Notes: generated by a model from the sequence alone, not told the origin. A stretch of 64,000 bases of DNA from Notospermus geniculatus (GCA_002633025.1 NMRB01000609.1:15894-79893), one strand, 5' to 3'; shown: positions 1 through 12,084, counted from the stretch's first letter. Made by a program: numbers and translations.

Positions 1-1815
1 TACGAATACAGAAAGTACCGGGTTGCACCCATGAAGTTTTGATAAAATATAATTGAATACATGAAACCAATGTGTTCCCCCCCCCCCCAGCCATGGAAGT
101 GTGTGCGGTTAATAGAAGTCGCCCAGAAATTTCTGACAGGTCACCGCGGATAACAATGCTGTTTCACACTGCCATTATAACTACCGGTACTAATAATTGC
201 ATAATTCCTTGGTATAACTTGACTATTTGAGCAGACTATTCTCCATGTAAGTAGGACTTGCATCCCTAGCTCTTCCATTCACATCACTCTGGCATGAGCC
301 GCCCAATTCAGCGACCTCGAAACTGCTTCATTATCAACTCACATCTCAGTCTGGTGTGAACATCGAGTGGGTAGAAGCGGGAAAATGATCTGACTGCAAA
401 AACCTCGGTCAAAATGTAATTTTGCGATCACGCATATTTTGCGTGATCCGTATTTTGCGAAAAATTTGCGAGGCAAATGCGAGGTCTTCATGAATACCAC
501 GCATCGCATAATTTGCGTGCACGCAAACCCATCGCAACGTAAATATTTGCGATCTCTTCGTGAATAAGGCCCCTGTATACTGACGGGATAAGCAACTCTG
601 ACGTCGCGAAGTGCGCAACGCTACGTGATGACGTTGGCCACCTGTGTTAATTTTGACTCGCGGCCGTCCGGTCGATCAACTCGGAAATATGCGACCACTG
701 CACCAAAAACGGTGACAGCGTAAAAAGTAATTCGTTTCATACTTAAATCTAGGTACCATGACAGACAGTATTGATCTATCGAAACGATGTGGGCCAATTT
801 ACCGACATATTATCCCATCGTTTCTTGTTTACTTCAACTGAAAAGTGCAGACATTTCTGAGTAAATTCAAGGCCGCCATCTTGAATCGGGCGGTTTCATG
901 AAGTCTGATCATCGGCAGTCATTTTTAAGCGGCGATTAATTCATAACCTATCAAATGCTAAACATAAAACCTTGCGTCATAAAAGCCTGTTGCTTACTTT
1001 AGCAATCAACGTCCTGAAAAAGAAAGTTATGCCTTCACAGTAGAGAAAATGCAGCATGATAGGGAAATTAACACAGGTGGTCACGTCACACGCCCGACGT
1101 TGCCTATCCCGTCAGATCCGTGATTAGATGAAGACTGTTGTCCTAACGCATTTACCTTTTTATCATATACCGGTACCAAGGCTCCGTGAGATCCGAGCAA
1201 GTCAAACTTAAAGTGACAATTTTTGCCGAAAAAAAATGTCAAATTTGAGCCAGGACAAACCTGATGCATTACTTGTCATCAAAAGAATATTCTTGGCCGT
1301 TTTCATCTCAATCTGTCAACTATTACGCAAAATATACATGAAATTGTGAAGAGGGTGTTCCGTTCAACTGAGCGGGCGATCCGGGAGGGTGATAAATTTT
1401 TCCGGAACACACGTGTGTGTTCCGGACTTTCCATTGTTGGCGCCGATGAACAGCAGAAATGGCCATTTCAACCGACAAAAACACATCCAAACTCGGTGCG
1501 ACGAACAGGAATCATCACTTACATTTTGATAGTGTTCCTGACAGGAAAAAAATGTCAACTCAATGTTCATTATATGAAATAAACACGAAATTGCTGAGAG
1601 GGTGATCCGAGATTCCCAAGAATTCCATTGTTTTAGACGAAAAATACTTTCGCACTACTTTTTCCTCTCTTGTGGATCGAGGTAGGCCTATGACGTCAAC
1701 TGGAGCAACTTTACAATACCTCCCCATTAGGCCGACGAACGATATCAATCCGCGTGCACTTCTTTATGTTAATGCACATTAACATATGAAACGATGATTG
1801 AGTGATAGGTGGGCA
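1..1815. other. No supported gene
   Basis: I see no exon with convincing splice sites or a recognisable protein here. The stretch holds low-complexity poly-C at about 77-89. Near 1399-1424 there is a short imperfect palindrome whose arms read CCGGAACACA and TGTGTTCCGG. The short open frames in it have no recognisable composition. Confidence 0.5.
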
Positions 1816-2260
1816 GATTTAAAGGTGGACAGGTAGGTTGACTGGTCGACAGGTTGACTGGTCGACAGGTTGACTGGTCGACAGGTTGACTGGTCGACAT
1901 GTTGACTGCTCGATAGGTGGGCAGGTTGAAAGGTGGACAGGTTGACAGGTCGACAGGTTGATTGCTGGATAGGTAGGCAGTTTGAAAGGTGGACAGGTTG
2001 ACTGGTCGACAGGTTGACAGGTCGATACTAGGTTTAGGCCTATAGGTCAACAGGTTGATTAAAGCGCAGTCAACCTGTCGACCAGTCGACCTGTCAACCT
2101 GTCAACCAGTCAACCTGTCGACATGTCGACCAGTCGACCGAATGCCATTGAAGTACATGTAAAGTACGTATTTACAGTCGACAGGTCGACACCCTGACGC
2201 CATTATGAGTGACGACGTAGTGATTTCATAACTGTCGACCTGTCAACCGAATGCCATTGA
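1816..2260. repeat. Minisatellite that switches orientation
   Basis: Tandem units of about 15-16 bases built from the words GGTTGACTGG and TCGACAGG repeat from about 1820 to 2030. From about 2070 the same words appear as the reverse complement (CAACCTGTCGAC and CCAGTCGACC), with decayed units out to about 2250. The many GTCGAC hexamers come from the unit itself. A long minus-strand open frame over the array reads as repetitive S/T/P/N/L and is an artefact of the repeat. Confidence 0.85.
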
Positions 2261-3040
2261 AAGTACGCTGACGGAAAACCCGAAATCAAGGAAGGGTTTT
2301 GCCGAAAATTCCCGAGTGACAACCGAATCACACCAAATAAATCATCGCGTAAGGAACTATATTTAATGGTGAGGTGTTGTAAAGTTAGGCCGACAATCGG
2401 GATTATCCATGTGCCTGTCCAGCCAGCCCAGTTAGGGCGGATACACTACCGAAACACTGCCATGATTGAATGAATAATAATTTACAACTGATCACAGTCT
2501 TTAGAAGCCATCCCGCGACATGTCTTTTCGAACAGCAGTCCCTGGAAACGCGGCGTACTCTCAGCATGCTCAGTGGTAGTCATGGCCAACAGAGTCGAAA
2601 AACATCCAACGACGTTCGACGTCGTGACGTCATGTCGCTGACGTGATGAAGGCATTTCGCTCATGCCGCAACACCACGCAAGACGTGGTGTGATTGGTTC
2701 AAAATTGCCAAAATTTCGCCGTACGATTTGATCATGTTGGGCTACGGTGTAGGCCTTGATGATTCTTCCTGGCTGTTAGGCCCACAGGGCTCTGGCGAGA
2801 AGATCTCAAGACTAAAGGTATCGAATCTCCAAAACAAAGATGGTTTACTAACAGCACTTTGGGGATCTACATCTTGGCTCACTTTCTGAACGAACCGTCT
2901 CACCGCGGCGCCTCACTCCGTCAACATTCGCGCAGTAACACAAAGTTTTGGACGGGCGGTGATACAGGTGTCATCAGTTGAGTATTTTAAGTCACTTCTT
3001 GTGTTTATTATGGAAAAAACAAGGCGTTTTCGGGTATATG

Positions 3041-3208
3041 ATAAATAAAAAACCACCCTCGTGTAATTTCCAAGTGTGTAGAACACACTCGTGATGGCCT
3101 TTGGCCGGGAAAATCCCTCGACCTGCGGTCTCGGGATTTTCCCGGCCAAAGGCCATCACTCATGTGTTCTGCACACTTGGAAATCACACTCGGGTGGTTT
3201 TTTTATTT
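3041..3208. mobile_element. Foldback/MITE-like long palindrome
   Basis: The left arm begins ATAAATAAAAAACCACCC and runs through CCAAGTGTGTAGAACACA to GGCCTTTGGCCGGGAAAATC. The same blocks return inverted and end in GGGTGGTTTTTTTATTT. Arms are about 75 bases with a very short loop around 3118-3132, so the element could fold into one long hairpin. No open frame is present. A non-autonomous DNA transposon is the likeliest origin; the superfamily is not identifiable. Confidence 0.8.
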
Positions 3209-4108
3209 CCCATGACGTCAACAACCCATGACGTCGGGCCTAAGAACGCAGCGTCACCACGACGTCGAGCATGACGCTGCAGTGGGGTTTTCGCTGACGT
3301 CATCTCATCTCGGATCAACTGTGACGCCACGCACACTACACACGTTTCAAGTTCTCTGGCCAATCAGCGATCGAAATGATTTTGCCCCGATGCCATGATG
3401 TAGGCCTACCCGTATTTCACGGAAAATGACACCCACTTTTGTCTGTAATCAATAACATTTAAATGGTCATGACCCGACAAGTTTACCAATTTGTGAAATT
3501 TAGTAACTTTGAAAACAATAACCGCTCGTCCTCGGCTGCCGCGAAACACGCAAACGCACTGTAAAGCCGTGTACATCTAGGCCTACATCATGCATGTAGG
3601 CCTACACTGTAAGTGACGCACTGTTCAGTCTTACAGTTTCTCATCAGTGAACTCCGTCGTTGTCAGTTCAAGGGCGGTCTTCAAATTGACTCACAAGTCA
3701 ATTTCTAGTTATTACTTTGTATCCTATGCCTATAGTAAAAGTCGCCCGCATACGACAAAAAATTGCCACCATCCAATTCAGCAGGGAAATATCACTGGAA
3801 TGGCTGGACACAACGACCCGAACCGCCGCGTAGCGGCGACGACGCGAAGCGAGCAAACGGCTTATGTGGGTCACGTCATAGATTTTGGCATTATAGACGA
3901 TTTTCACCTTGAAACTATTGCAAGCTGGTTATCATAGGAACGGCTGCTAATACGCATGTTTAAGCAACTGGATGGTCTTTTTGGTCAAAATCGGGGTTAC
4001 GTGATGATTTGGAGGCAATTATATCTGTCGAGTATGAGGTTGGGACGTCATGAAAGTGTGCCCAGTTCTGTTCGCAGCGCTCCCGCACTCACAGGCCTAG
4101 GACCGGTA

Positions 4109-5342
4109 AAGCCTCGCTTAAGGCCCGTTTATACAGAGCGCGACCGCGACTGCGACCGCGACCGCGGCACCGACCGCGGCAGCCGCTGTGTATAAACGAA
4201 AACGCCGTGGTCACCTGGGAATATGCCAGGACCACATTGAAGTTCACATTACAAAAAAAAGTGTCGCGCGGCATTTTCAAAAATTTCGCTCTGGAGGCAA
4301 TCTCTGCGGCATGCCGCGCGACCAAAATTTTGGTCGCGGCCGCGGTCGCGTTGTGTATAAACGTTCCCATTCATTTTACATTTGATCAATCCGATGCGGC
4401 TGCCGCGGTCGGTGCCGCGGTCGCGGTCGCAGTCGCGGTCGCGCTCTGTATAAACGGGCCTTTATGTCGCCCTACGCTGTGATAGAAACAGCGTCAACTA
4501 ATTGCCGCTGATAACTTAATATGTCGCCACCGACAAGAAAAATACCGATCGGTCGCAACTACCTGGAACTAGTTTATCGCCGTCTTTTGAGTGCTTATGT
4601 CGACAAAGATTTCCTTTTATTTTAAGTGACGTGGTGATTAGGTCACGTGGTCACGTTAGGCCACGTGGAATGTAAAGCGAATTTCATTGGCTGTCTTCAG
4701 GATACAGTTGTCGACTAATCGCTGAAGTTGAACATGTGCGACTTTCAGGATCTGGGTATTTTTAGTTTGCAACTAGTTGGCGACTAGTTACTCGCTGACG
4801 CCCGAGAGCTTATGTCACCTAGTAGTTGTGACTAATGAGGAACCGGAGGAACTAATCCATGACGTGGCGCTGATGAACAACTCAGTCTAAAATATAACGT
4901 CGAAAGTGAGGCTAACGTTATTTGCCATTTAATTCTGGAAACTACACCCTACTTCCAGCCGTAATATACCTGAAGTTGTCCATTGAATTTTGAATTTTAC
5001 ACGTTCAACATCAAGTATAGGACTGACTCAATGTATCTGAATGTTTTCAAGCGAAAACTCAAGCGAGAACATGTCGAATTTTATCAATAAAATTGACTAT
5101 TTTAGCGTAAAGAACAGATCGAAGAGCAACGTCACTCATTCTGAATGACGTACGACGGAACGACGTGCGACGTCAAAGAGGTTTTCAACGTCGCGGCGCA
5201 TGCGTTTTTGTGTAAAAACTGAGTTGTTCTCCAGCGCCTCCTTTGGACACTCCGGTTCCCCATTAGTTCCAACTACGCGCCGATTATCAGTTGCCAACTA
5301 GTTCTGACTGTACGTATTAAAAGGGCGACATAAGCGAGGCTT
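4109..5342. mobile_element. Outer DNA transposon with TIRs, about 1.2 kb, interrupted
   Basis: The right end reads AGGGCGACATAAGCGAGGCTT. The left end is its inverse, AAGCCTCGCTTA at 4109-4120 continuing as TGTCGCCCT at 4464-4472, split by an inserted MITE. With the insert removed the terminal repeats match over about 20 bases. I see no transposase-like frame inside, so it is probably non-autonomous or decayed. Confidence 0.7.
4119..4463. mobile_element. GC-rich MITE nested in the outer element
   Basis: Terminal inverted repeats begin AAGGCCCGTTTATACAGAG and continue for about 65 bases as iterated GCGACC/GACCGCGG words. The right arm is their inverse and ends GTATAAACGGGCCTT. The middle (about 4200-4380) contains a second inner pair, including CGTGTATAAACG-like blocks. 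It sits exactly between the two halves of the left TIR of the surrounding element, so it inserted later. Confidence 0.85.
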
Positions 5343-5642
5343 AACAGAACATGACGACGTCGCGTCATTGGTACCGGTGTAATGTATTTCACTACCCCCC
5401 GTTTGCCAATGCCCCCCAACAAAAGATTGACGGAATAAGCCGCGACCCGACAATGGGGAGTCACTGATAAACATTTCTTTCTGTATTTGAGTGTCCGCCA
5501 CACAATGAAGCGGGCATTGGCACAGGGGAGGCATTTTCAGACATTACACCTGTACCGCGACAATCGCCCGGAGCGGCGTGCTCACGTACCCCGGTACCCG
5601 GATAACGTCATGACGTCACATATCAATAAATACGAGTGATCT

Positions 5643-5800
5643 GGGGCCGGTTGCACAAAACTCATGTTAGCGCTAACATGGTGTTAGCGCTAACTTTTAT
5701 GTTAGATGACGTCAAAATCCATTGTCATTGTACGTCATTTAACATGATGTTAGCGCTAACACCAAGTTAGCGCTAACATGAGTTTTGTGCAACCCAGCCC
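5643..5800. mobile_element. MITE, GTTGCACAAAACTCATG family, copy 1
   Basis: Terminal repeats of about 45 bases begin GGGCCGGTTGCACAAAACTC and contain the self-complementary word TTAGCGCTAA several times. The right end is the inverse, ending GTTTTGTGCAACCCAGCCC. A second copy lies at 21241-21386. Confidence 0.9.
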
Positions 5801-5812
5801 AGGAAAGAAGCA

Positions 5813-6660
5813 TTTTTAGCTCACCTCTGTGAGGTGAGCTGTAATACAGTGCGTTGTCCGTCGTCCGTCGGCGTCCGTCGTCGTCGTCCGTCGTTAACAG
5901 GGGTGGCACGTTTCTAAACCGCTTGGGCTAGAAACTTGAAATGTGGTGTACAGGTAGCCTATGGTAAAAACTATCTCTGGACCGAAACTTAGCGCTGCCA
6001 GTTTTACACTCTGGCCTGTAGGGGGCACTTTGTGAAAACCTTCTTTTGGCCATATCTCCTGAACGCTGCTAGCTAGAACCACGAAACTTTTATGGTGGGT
6101 TCCTCTGATGAGGCTTCAACACATAAATCCCGGGTTTTTGATTTGACCCACTTTTCAAGATCACAGAGGTCAAAGTTCAAAATTCACTGTTTGGTGGCAT
6201 ATTTCGTGGCTATTTGACACAGAGTGTTTTGATTTGGTGTGACGATATATCTAATAACCCTCTACAAGTGCACCAAATTTCGACCCAATCGGACATCAAA
6301 TATGGCCGCCAGGAAGCCATCTTGAAAAAAGGACTTTGACCCATTTCATAAGTAGGAGTAAGGTGGCTGCTATAGCCTCGCCAAAATACATGTAAAATTG
6401 TATGTATCTAGGTACCTTCTACACGTATGGCAATTTTTGGTTAGAATGGACATCAAATATGGCCGCCAGTCAGCCATCTTGAAGAATTTAGTTCGGTCCA
6501 TACCTAATCAATAGTAAAGGTTAAGATAGTTTTATGCTGCCTGAATATCTGTGTAAGTATCCTCTACATTTATGCTAGGATTTCAGTTTCAACAAACTTC
6601 AAATATGGCCGCCAGGTGGCCATCTTGAAAACTAGAATTTTTGACATCTGCAGCCAACAC
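5813..6660. repeat. Pearl/HINE-like dispersed repeat, copy 1
   Basis: It starts TTTTTAGCTCACC followed by the inverse GGTGAGCT, a hairpin, then a run of CGTCCGTCGT microsatellite. After this come imperfect tandem cores carrying 'ATGGCCGCCAGG' at about 6303, 6461 and 6606, roughly 145-160 bases apart. Related copies lie at 34051, 39119 and 42767. The architecture resembles Pearl/HINE elements described in bivalves. That family assignment is inference. Confidence 0.7.
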
Positions 6661-6699
6661 AGGAAGGCAGTTTGCTCACAAATACCACTAACTCCTTCT

Positions 6700-7710
6700 G
6701 ACAGTCATCGCCTGAGGCCGAATGGGTCAATGTCGTCCTGGGTATACCTTATGTTTACCCAGGATCATCCTGGGTAATCCTTTTCTTTACCCAGGACGGC
6801 CCTGGGTAAACATAAGGATACTTAACTTTACCCAGATTGGAGTTCCCGAGTGGTGTAGTGAGGTTGATATTCAGCGTTCATGAAATGAAGNAAAAGTTCA
6901 AGTGTCACTACGTGGAACTGCCGTCAATCAAACAACCGGCCTAACACAACGAACATTTCCACTTCAAACAAAGAAACAACACTCCTTCAGCACCTATATT
7001 TCGGCTTGTTCAATTGCAAATTATCACTAGATCATCCTCGAATTTACATAAACTCGCTCACCTCGACCGAAACTCTCTATTTTTCGCGTTTTAGTCGGCA
7101 ACACACACATCGATATGTGACAGAGCCGCCATGTTTCACTCGGATCACAGCACTGCCACCTGAGAAACTCGGCTACTGCGTTGGCGATTCTCCACGGTGA
7201 GTGTGGCTAGTGCTCTTGACGTCTGAGCCCCTCTGAGCTCGAACGGTTTTTGGAGGGCTTAATTTAGGTCCCCGTCACAAAAGAGTATTGTTGACGGGCG
7301 CCGGGTCTCAGGAGGGTTTTTGCAGAGCCGGGGTTCTATCAGTTCACAAACTTAAGTGAGTGACTACAAAACATGCAGTTGTTTATTGTTTCTGACTTTA
7401 TTTGATATGGGATGGTAATCACATGCTTGACGCAAAGGACCCGGAACGCCGCGCAGCGGCCAGATAGCGAAGCTGCTGACGTCACAGGTGGTCCGACTAG
7501 CCATCCTGGCAAACAGCATGCCAAACACACTCTGTAAGGCATAGTTAAGCGCTGAAACTTCGCATAAGAATTAATGAGGACTGGAAAGGTTGTATCGATG
7601 ACGAAATTAGTCACTTTGCCGAGCGGTTTATTTGTAAATTTAGATTTAATTCCAAACTTATGAATTGATGACGTCACAATGACGTCGCGGATTTACCCAA
7701 AGCGCATCAT
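6700..7710. other. No supported gene; short inverted motifs
   Basis: No exon is supported. Near 6735-6835 the word TACCCAGG and its complement alternate (TTTACCCAGGA / TCCTGGGTAA), probably an old small inverted element. One ambiguous base lies at 6891. Confidence 0.4.
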
Positions 7711-8066
7711 AGCCGTGTTCACACTACACTTCTGATACGAATTGAATGCGCATTAAAACCCCAATACGTATTAACTGTTCAGACTGAGATCGGTTTAGCA
7801 TCGCGCCAAACCGCTTTAACGAAATCGGTTTGTAAACCGAACTGAATGCGTATCAACCGAAGCGTATCAGCTGAACCGCAATAAACCGATGGCGTGCCGT
7901 TATATCGTATTGTGTGTGAACACGCTGAAGCGAATTCAATGCGCATTGAGATCGGTTTGAATAGCAGTCTGAACAGACACCCTTGATACGTATTAACTCG
8001 ATACGAATTCCGGGATACGAATCGGGGAATTCGCTTTCAATTCGTATCCAGTGTGAACGCGGCTTA
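7711..8066. mobile_element. MITE with AGCCGTGTTCACACT ends
   Basis: The left end AGCCGTGTTCACACT is answered by GTGTGAACGCGGCTTA at the right end. The interior repeats the words ATACGAATT, ATACGTATTAA and GATCGGTTT in both orientations, so it is largely self-complementary. No coding capacity. Confidence 0.8.
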
Positions 8067-8069
8067 GCA

Positions 8070-9740
8070 ACGCTACCGTGCGTTGCCGTTGAGGTGTAGC
8101 GCACGTCACTGATGCTGCACGTCGTGGTGACGTTGCACGTCTGGTTGGTTCAGGGTGGAACTAGAATTGTAAATTCGCTGAACTGCGAATTTGATGACCT
8201 CCACACTGACGCAGAGAGAGGTGAACTTTTCCATCATCATCATACAGTGAAAATTCCCACGCCGCCATTGCATGCCGTGCTAAAACCACGTGTGGCCGGC
8301 CCACCACGCAGGATGCCAGCGAGAAGAAGAGTCATCATGTTTCGCCATCCTTGATTGAGACTTGTTGTGCAACTTCAATCAGTGATAATCCTGCGACTGA
8401 ACATGCTGTGGCTGATCATAGGCCGCCACCCGTCGTCGTCGGAAACTGACGCGAGCACCTCCATGTACATGCACATGATGCATGCCACCATGCATGCACA
8501 GATGCATGCCGTGCTGCACAGTCTGTGTTTACATTTTGATCGCTGATGCTCCTGGCATGCCTGGAACATGCGCTGGGTGCGTGACGTCTGTGCTTCCGGG
8601 ATAATTTATGCGATGACGTCAGCCAGAAAGTGCGCAAGCGTGAATCAGTAGGAACGAAAATGGCGCCCATGACCAGATGACAGGAAAACGAGAACAAACA
8701 ATCGAGGCCCGCCAACGAAGGCGGGCATAAATAGCGAGCGAGATGGCCGTGCCGGTATTTGATGTAGGCCTACATCCTACTGCCCTTCATGCCCTTGGCG
8801 TTTTTGGCATAGGCCCAGTATGTGTTTTGGGCGATTCAATCTGACCAGCAGGCAGCCCCAAAGCATGCAGCGCCAACAGTACAAACACGCGTGATCACGT
8901 CGTGATCTCGACGTCGCCACGGTCGTTGTTGAGCAATACGACGCGACGTCATAGCAACAGAATAAATTACTGACGTCATCCCGCTGAATAAATTAGGGAT
9001 TTTTTCGCCTAAAATGCCCCAAAACTCGGAAACCGCCGAACAAATTTCAAAATCGCTAATCCCGTCTCTAGATAATTCCACATTGCAGACTCAGTGAAAG
9101 TTTCAGGTTGGTAGGATCAGCTGTTTTCGAGGCTAGCTCGATAAAATGAAAATTGGGGAGACACATAGAAAGAAACCCTGTGAAAACAATATGACCTCCA
9201 CACTCCGAGAGTGTGTGGAGGTCATAATGATCGTTGCTTCGCAATCCACGGCCCCGGCTTCGAATCCCGTCCGCTGCTTTTTTCTCCCTTTTTGTCTTTT
9301 CTTCTTCTTTTATCATCTTTTGTATTTTGTTCTTTTTTCTCCTAATTAAGTTATTTTTCGAGATGTTGCAATTGCTACCAAAATAAATCATTCAATTAAG
9401 GCACAGGATAGTCGAGAATTACGGCTGTTCTTAGGGGTACGGCAGTCAGTATTTCCACTCTGGGCCTGGCCCTAACCCTAATCCTGATGGCAAATGTATC
9501 AAAAACTGCCGTAACAATAGCTGCAGTACCTGGTTTTACCCATATAAAAGCAATAATGACCTAGACTAATAACTGTTTCCCTGGCTTCAGGGACAGCACG
9601 TGTCCGCTGAAGCCAGGGAAACAGCCCAGCGCCCCCCCCCCCCCAAACACAGCCAACACACAACATAGCCTCTTGCCCAGTTCCCTCACTCTGGATTTTG
9701 CAAAGCAATAAGCACCTTGGCGCAGGGCCGCAGCTGGAGC
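8070..9740. other. No supported gene; short palindrome at 9191-9225
   Basis: I see no convincing exon. At 9191-9225 the word ATGACCTCCACACTC is followed after a 3-base loop by its near-inverse GAGTGTGTGGAGGTCAT. Just downstream, CTTCGAATCCCG resembles a tRNA B box, but no matching acceptor, D arm or anticodon arm can be folded. GCATGC-rich sequence lies at 8464-8512. Confidence 0.4.
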
Positions 9741-9741
9741 A

Positions 9742-12050
9742 TCATATCAAAATGTGGAATGCGTGGCGACTGCAGTAGAGTTCGCTGAAAGCCGCCTTGA
9801 TCAGCATCGTCTGTTCTTTCATATACAATAACGCAACAAAGTTGTACGAGGTTCGTGTCACTTCGGTAAGGTCCGGCGATGACGTCAGCGGCGTGTCCTC
9901 CCCTGGCCATGGCTCATAAGGAATTGGCATATTCCAATCATACATCTGAACAAAAAAGAACGAAATCATTACACCTTCTGTTCCTGACGTATAGGGAAAT
10001 CATACTAGTTTCTGATTGGTTGAAATCTCAGTGATGCGATAAAACAGGCCAATCGACGTTGTTTTTTTTCGTTCTGACCTTGGAGGAATTATAAATTCCT
10101 CCAAGTTCTGACCAATCGGTTTTCACGTTGCGTATCTTTTTGACCAATGCAAATGTTCGTCGCATCTCGTTCCGGCGTGGTTAACTACACTTGCTGCGGG
10201 ATACCTCGCAGAAACACCCTGGGCCTTATTCAAAAAGGATGATCGTCGCGGGATTAAAGGGAGACATGCGAAAGATATTGCTCGGCACAAATTGTCTTTG
10301 TTTTGATTAGTGGACAGCGCCATCTGTTAATACGCGGTGACACTACCCTGTAGCACAGGCCCCTGGAGAGCTATCAGTGAGTTTAGAACACGTATCCAAC
10401 CAAAAACACTAGTTTATAAAAATCACACCCCGAGCATACGAATTTGTAAGCTCGTGTTGTGTTTTTTAGATACGTTTGGTTAGATACGTGTTCTAAACTC
10501 CTGTGGTGTCACCGCGTATTAACAGACGGCGCTTTGCGCTAATCAAAACAAAGACAACTTGTGCCCGCCGGGCAATATCTTTCGCATGTCTCCCTTTAAG
10601 ACGCGTGTAACTTCACTAAATGCACACACTTCTACCATGCATTATTTTGACGAAGTCACACGCGTCTAAAGCCTGGCGCACATCGACCCTGCGACTGGAT
10701 GCAACTACCTGCAATGGCGTTGCCGGCAATGGTTGCGACTGGCTGCAAACAGCTGCAACTGATCAGTTGCACAAACAGGTCGATGTGAGCGCCCCGGCAA
10801 CGCTATTGCCGGCCATTGCAGCTAATTGCAGTCAGTTGCACATGTTCTACTCGTTGCTGACCATTGCATCTAGTTGCATTCAGTCGCAGTCGATGTGCGC
10901 GCTCCGACTGAAGACTGGATTGTGCCACTTTTTGCTGCAATGACCAGTCGCAGTCGATGTGCGCGGTCCGCTCAGATCGATAGCAACTGTTGCGTTCAGT
11001 TGTACCCAGTCGCAAGGCCGATGTGCGCCAGGCTTAAGTCTTTTAACACCCTTTTTGAATACGGCCCCCTATGTTCAGAGCCGTAACACCATCATCCTGA
11101 GAATATCAGGCGTTCTTACTGCTCGCTCCCTTCGTCACCGCAGACAAACCCCTGAGGACATCCGCCTGATTTGCTGGGGTACTTGGCGCACGAGAAAATG
11201 CGCCCAATCAGCGAACGCCATTTCTGAGTCACCTTAAGATGACAGGCATTACACGTAGATTGTCTCGTAGTGTCACGCACAACACAGTGCTGAAGTATCT
11301 CAGCTTCCCCACCTCAGCCTAACTAGAGATCAGTTACACGTATACATGTATAACGGCCCTTGTAATATTCACAGCCAAGCAGCTGACATTGGCTACGCTG
11401 ACCCATGCGGGTCATTAACCTATTTACACCGCTGGATTCAACCTGAGTTGAGTTCAGCCTATCCTACATTCATCGCACAGAATGTATATCATTCTCAGGC
11501 CACAGGTCGCCAAACAGATACGCCGAGGGAGTAATTTCATGTTGACCTGCTTTGTCAGCTTTGTTCAAACCTGCGTAGTTCATGTGTATCAATCACCGGC
11601 CAACTTGGGATGAGATGGTGGGGATGAACATTTGCTGGAATGGCTTTGATACTCCACGGATTCTGGCGAATGTCGGCAGGGGTTTGTGTGAGCGGATGAA
11701 GAGGAGCGAGGTAAAAACCCCTGCTGTGGGAGGATGTAACACCATCAGAATGAACGACTGTGGTACAATCATACAAACATATTAAAATGTTTTGATAGAA
11801 AGATACTTACTGAGATTACAACAAAATTTCTGAACGTGTTTATGCTGTCTTGGACATCTTTGAGTTCACACCAGAATTTGTAGGGGTGCTTGGCGTGTTT
11901 TGGGTCGGCGGGATCCTTTGTTTTGCAGTTGGGCTTACATGTGGGTTTCCTGTTGGACGACCTGCAAACGTTGTCTCTCTCAATGTTGGTTACGATGTCA
12001 ACAACGGACTGGAACTCGGAAGCAATCGCCACGAATTGCCCGAAGACCTC
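9742..12050 (-). CDS. Unrecognised protein, two minus-strand exons (partial)
   Basis: The upstream exon (12050 down to 11811, 240 bases, 80 codons) has an acceptor ending TTGTTAG and a donor TCA|GTAAGTAT. It encodes a hydrophilic segment with four cysteines spaced over about 34 residues (VCRSS, PTCKPNCK, FWCEL). The next exon (9945 down to 9742) has a strong acceptor (TTTTTTGTTCAG). It joins in phase 0 and encodes about 67 residues (start MYDWNMPIPYEPWPG, end HAFHILI) before a TGA. The intron between them holds three foldback elements. The phase match, splice signals and protein-like composition support a real gene; further exons should lie at higher coordinates. I do not recognise the family and assign no function. 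Confidence 0.5.
10253..10600. mobile_element. Foldback element in the intron of the minus-strand gene
   Basis: An arm beginning ATTAAAGGGAGACATGCG and running through ACACTACC returns inverted, ending CGCATGTCTCCCTTTAA. A second inner pair (GTTTAGAACACGTATCC and its inverse) lies near the centre. Arms total about 150 bases with no coding capacity. Confidence 0.85.
10598..10668. mobile_element. Tiny inverted-repeat element
   Basis: AAGACGCGTGTAACTTC at the left and GAAGTCACACGCGTCT at the right enclose about 35 bases. It lies between two larger foldback elements and touches both, so it may be an end of a composite rather than an independent element. Confidence 0.5.
10667..11036. mobile_element. 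MITE with TAAAGCCTGGCGCACAT ends
   Basis: Ends TAAAGCCTGGCGCACATCGA and TCGATGTGCGCCAGGCTTA-type sequence are inverse. The interior is made of iterated GCAACTG/CAGTTGC and GCAATGG words in both orientations, giving an almost wholly self-complementary element. Confidence 0.85.
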
Positions 12051-12084
12051 CTAACAACAGAAAATATATATTAATAGGAAGTAA

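Noticed and set aside
9235-9290. CTTCGAATCCCGTCCGCTGC followed by a T run resembles the 3' part of a tRNA gene; AGTTCGAATCCCGCTCC at about 55650 is similar.
   Set aside because: No matching 5' acceptor strand, D arm or anticodon arm precedes either motif, so no tRNA can be folded.
11555-11776. Minus-strand frame after an acceptor-like CCTCCCACAG, a possible third exon of the 9.7-12.05 kb gene.
   Set aside because: Joined in the phase required by the upstream exon it meets a stop after about 44 codons. The frame that reads well is out of phase.
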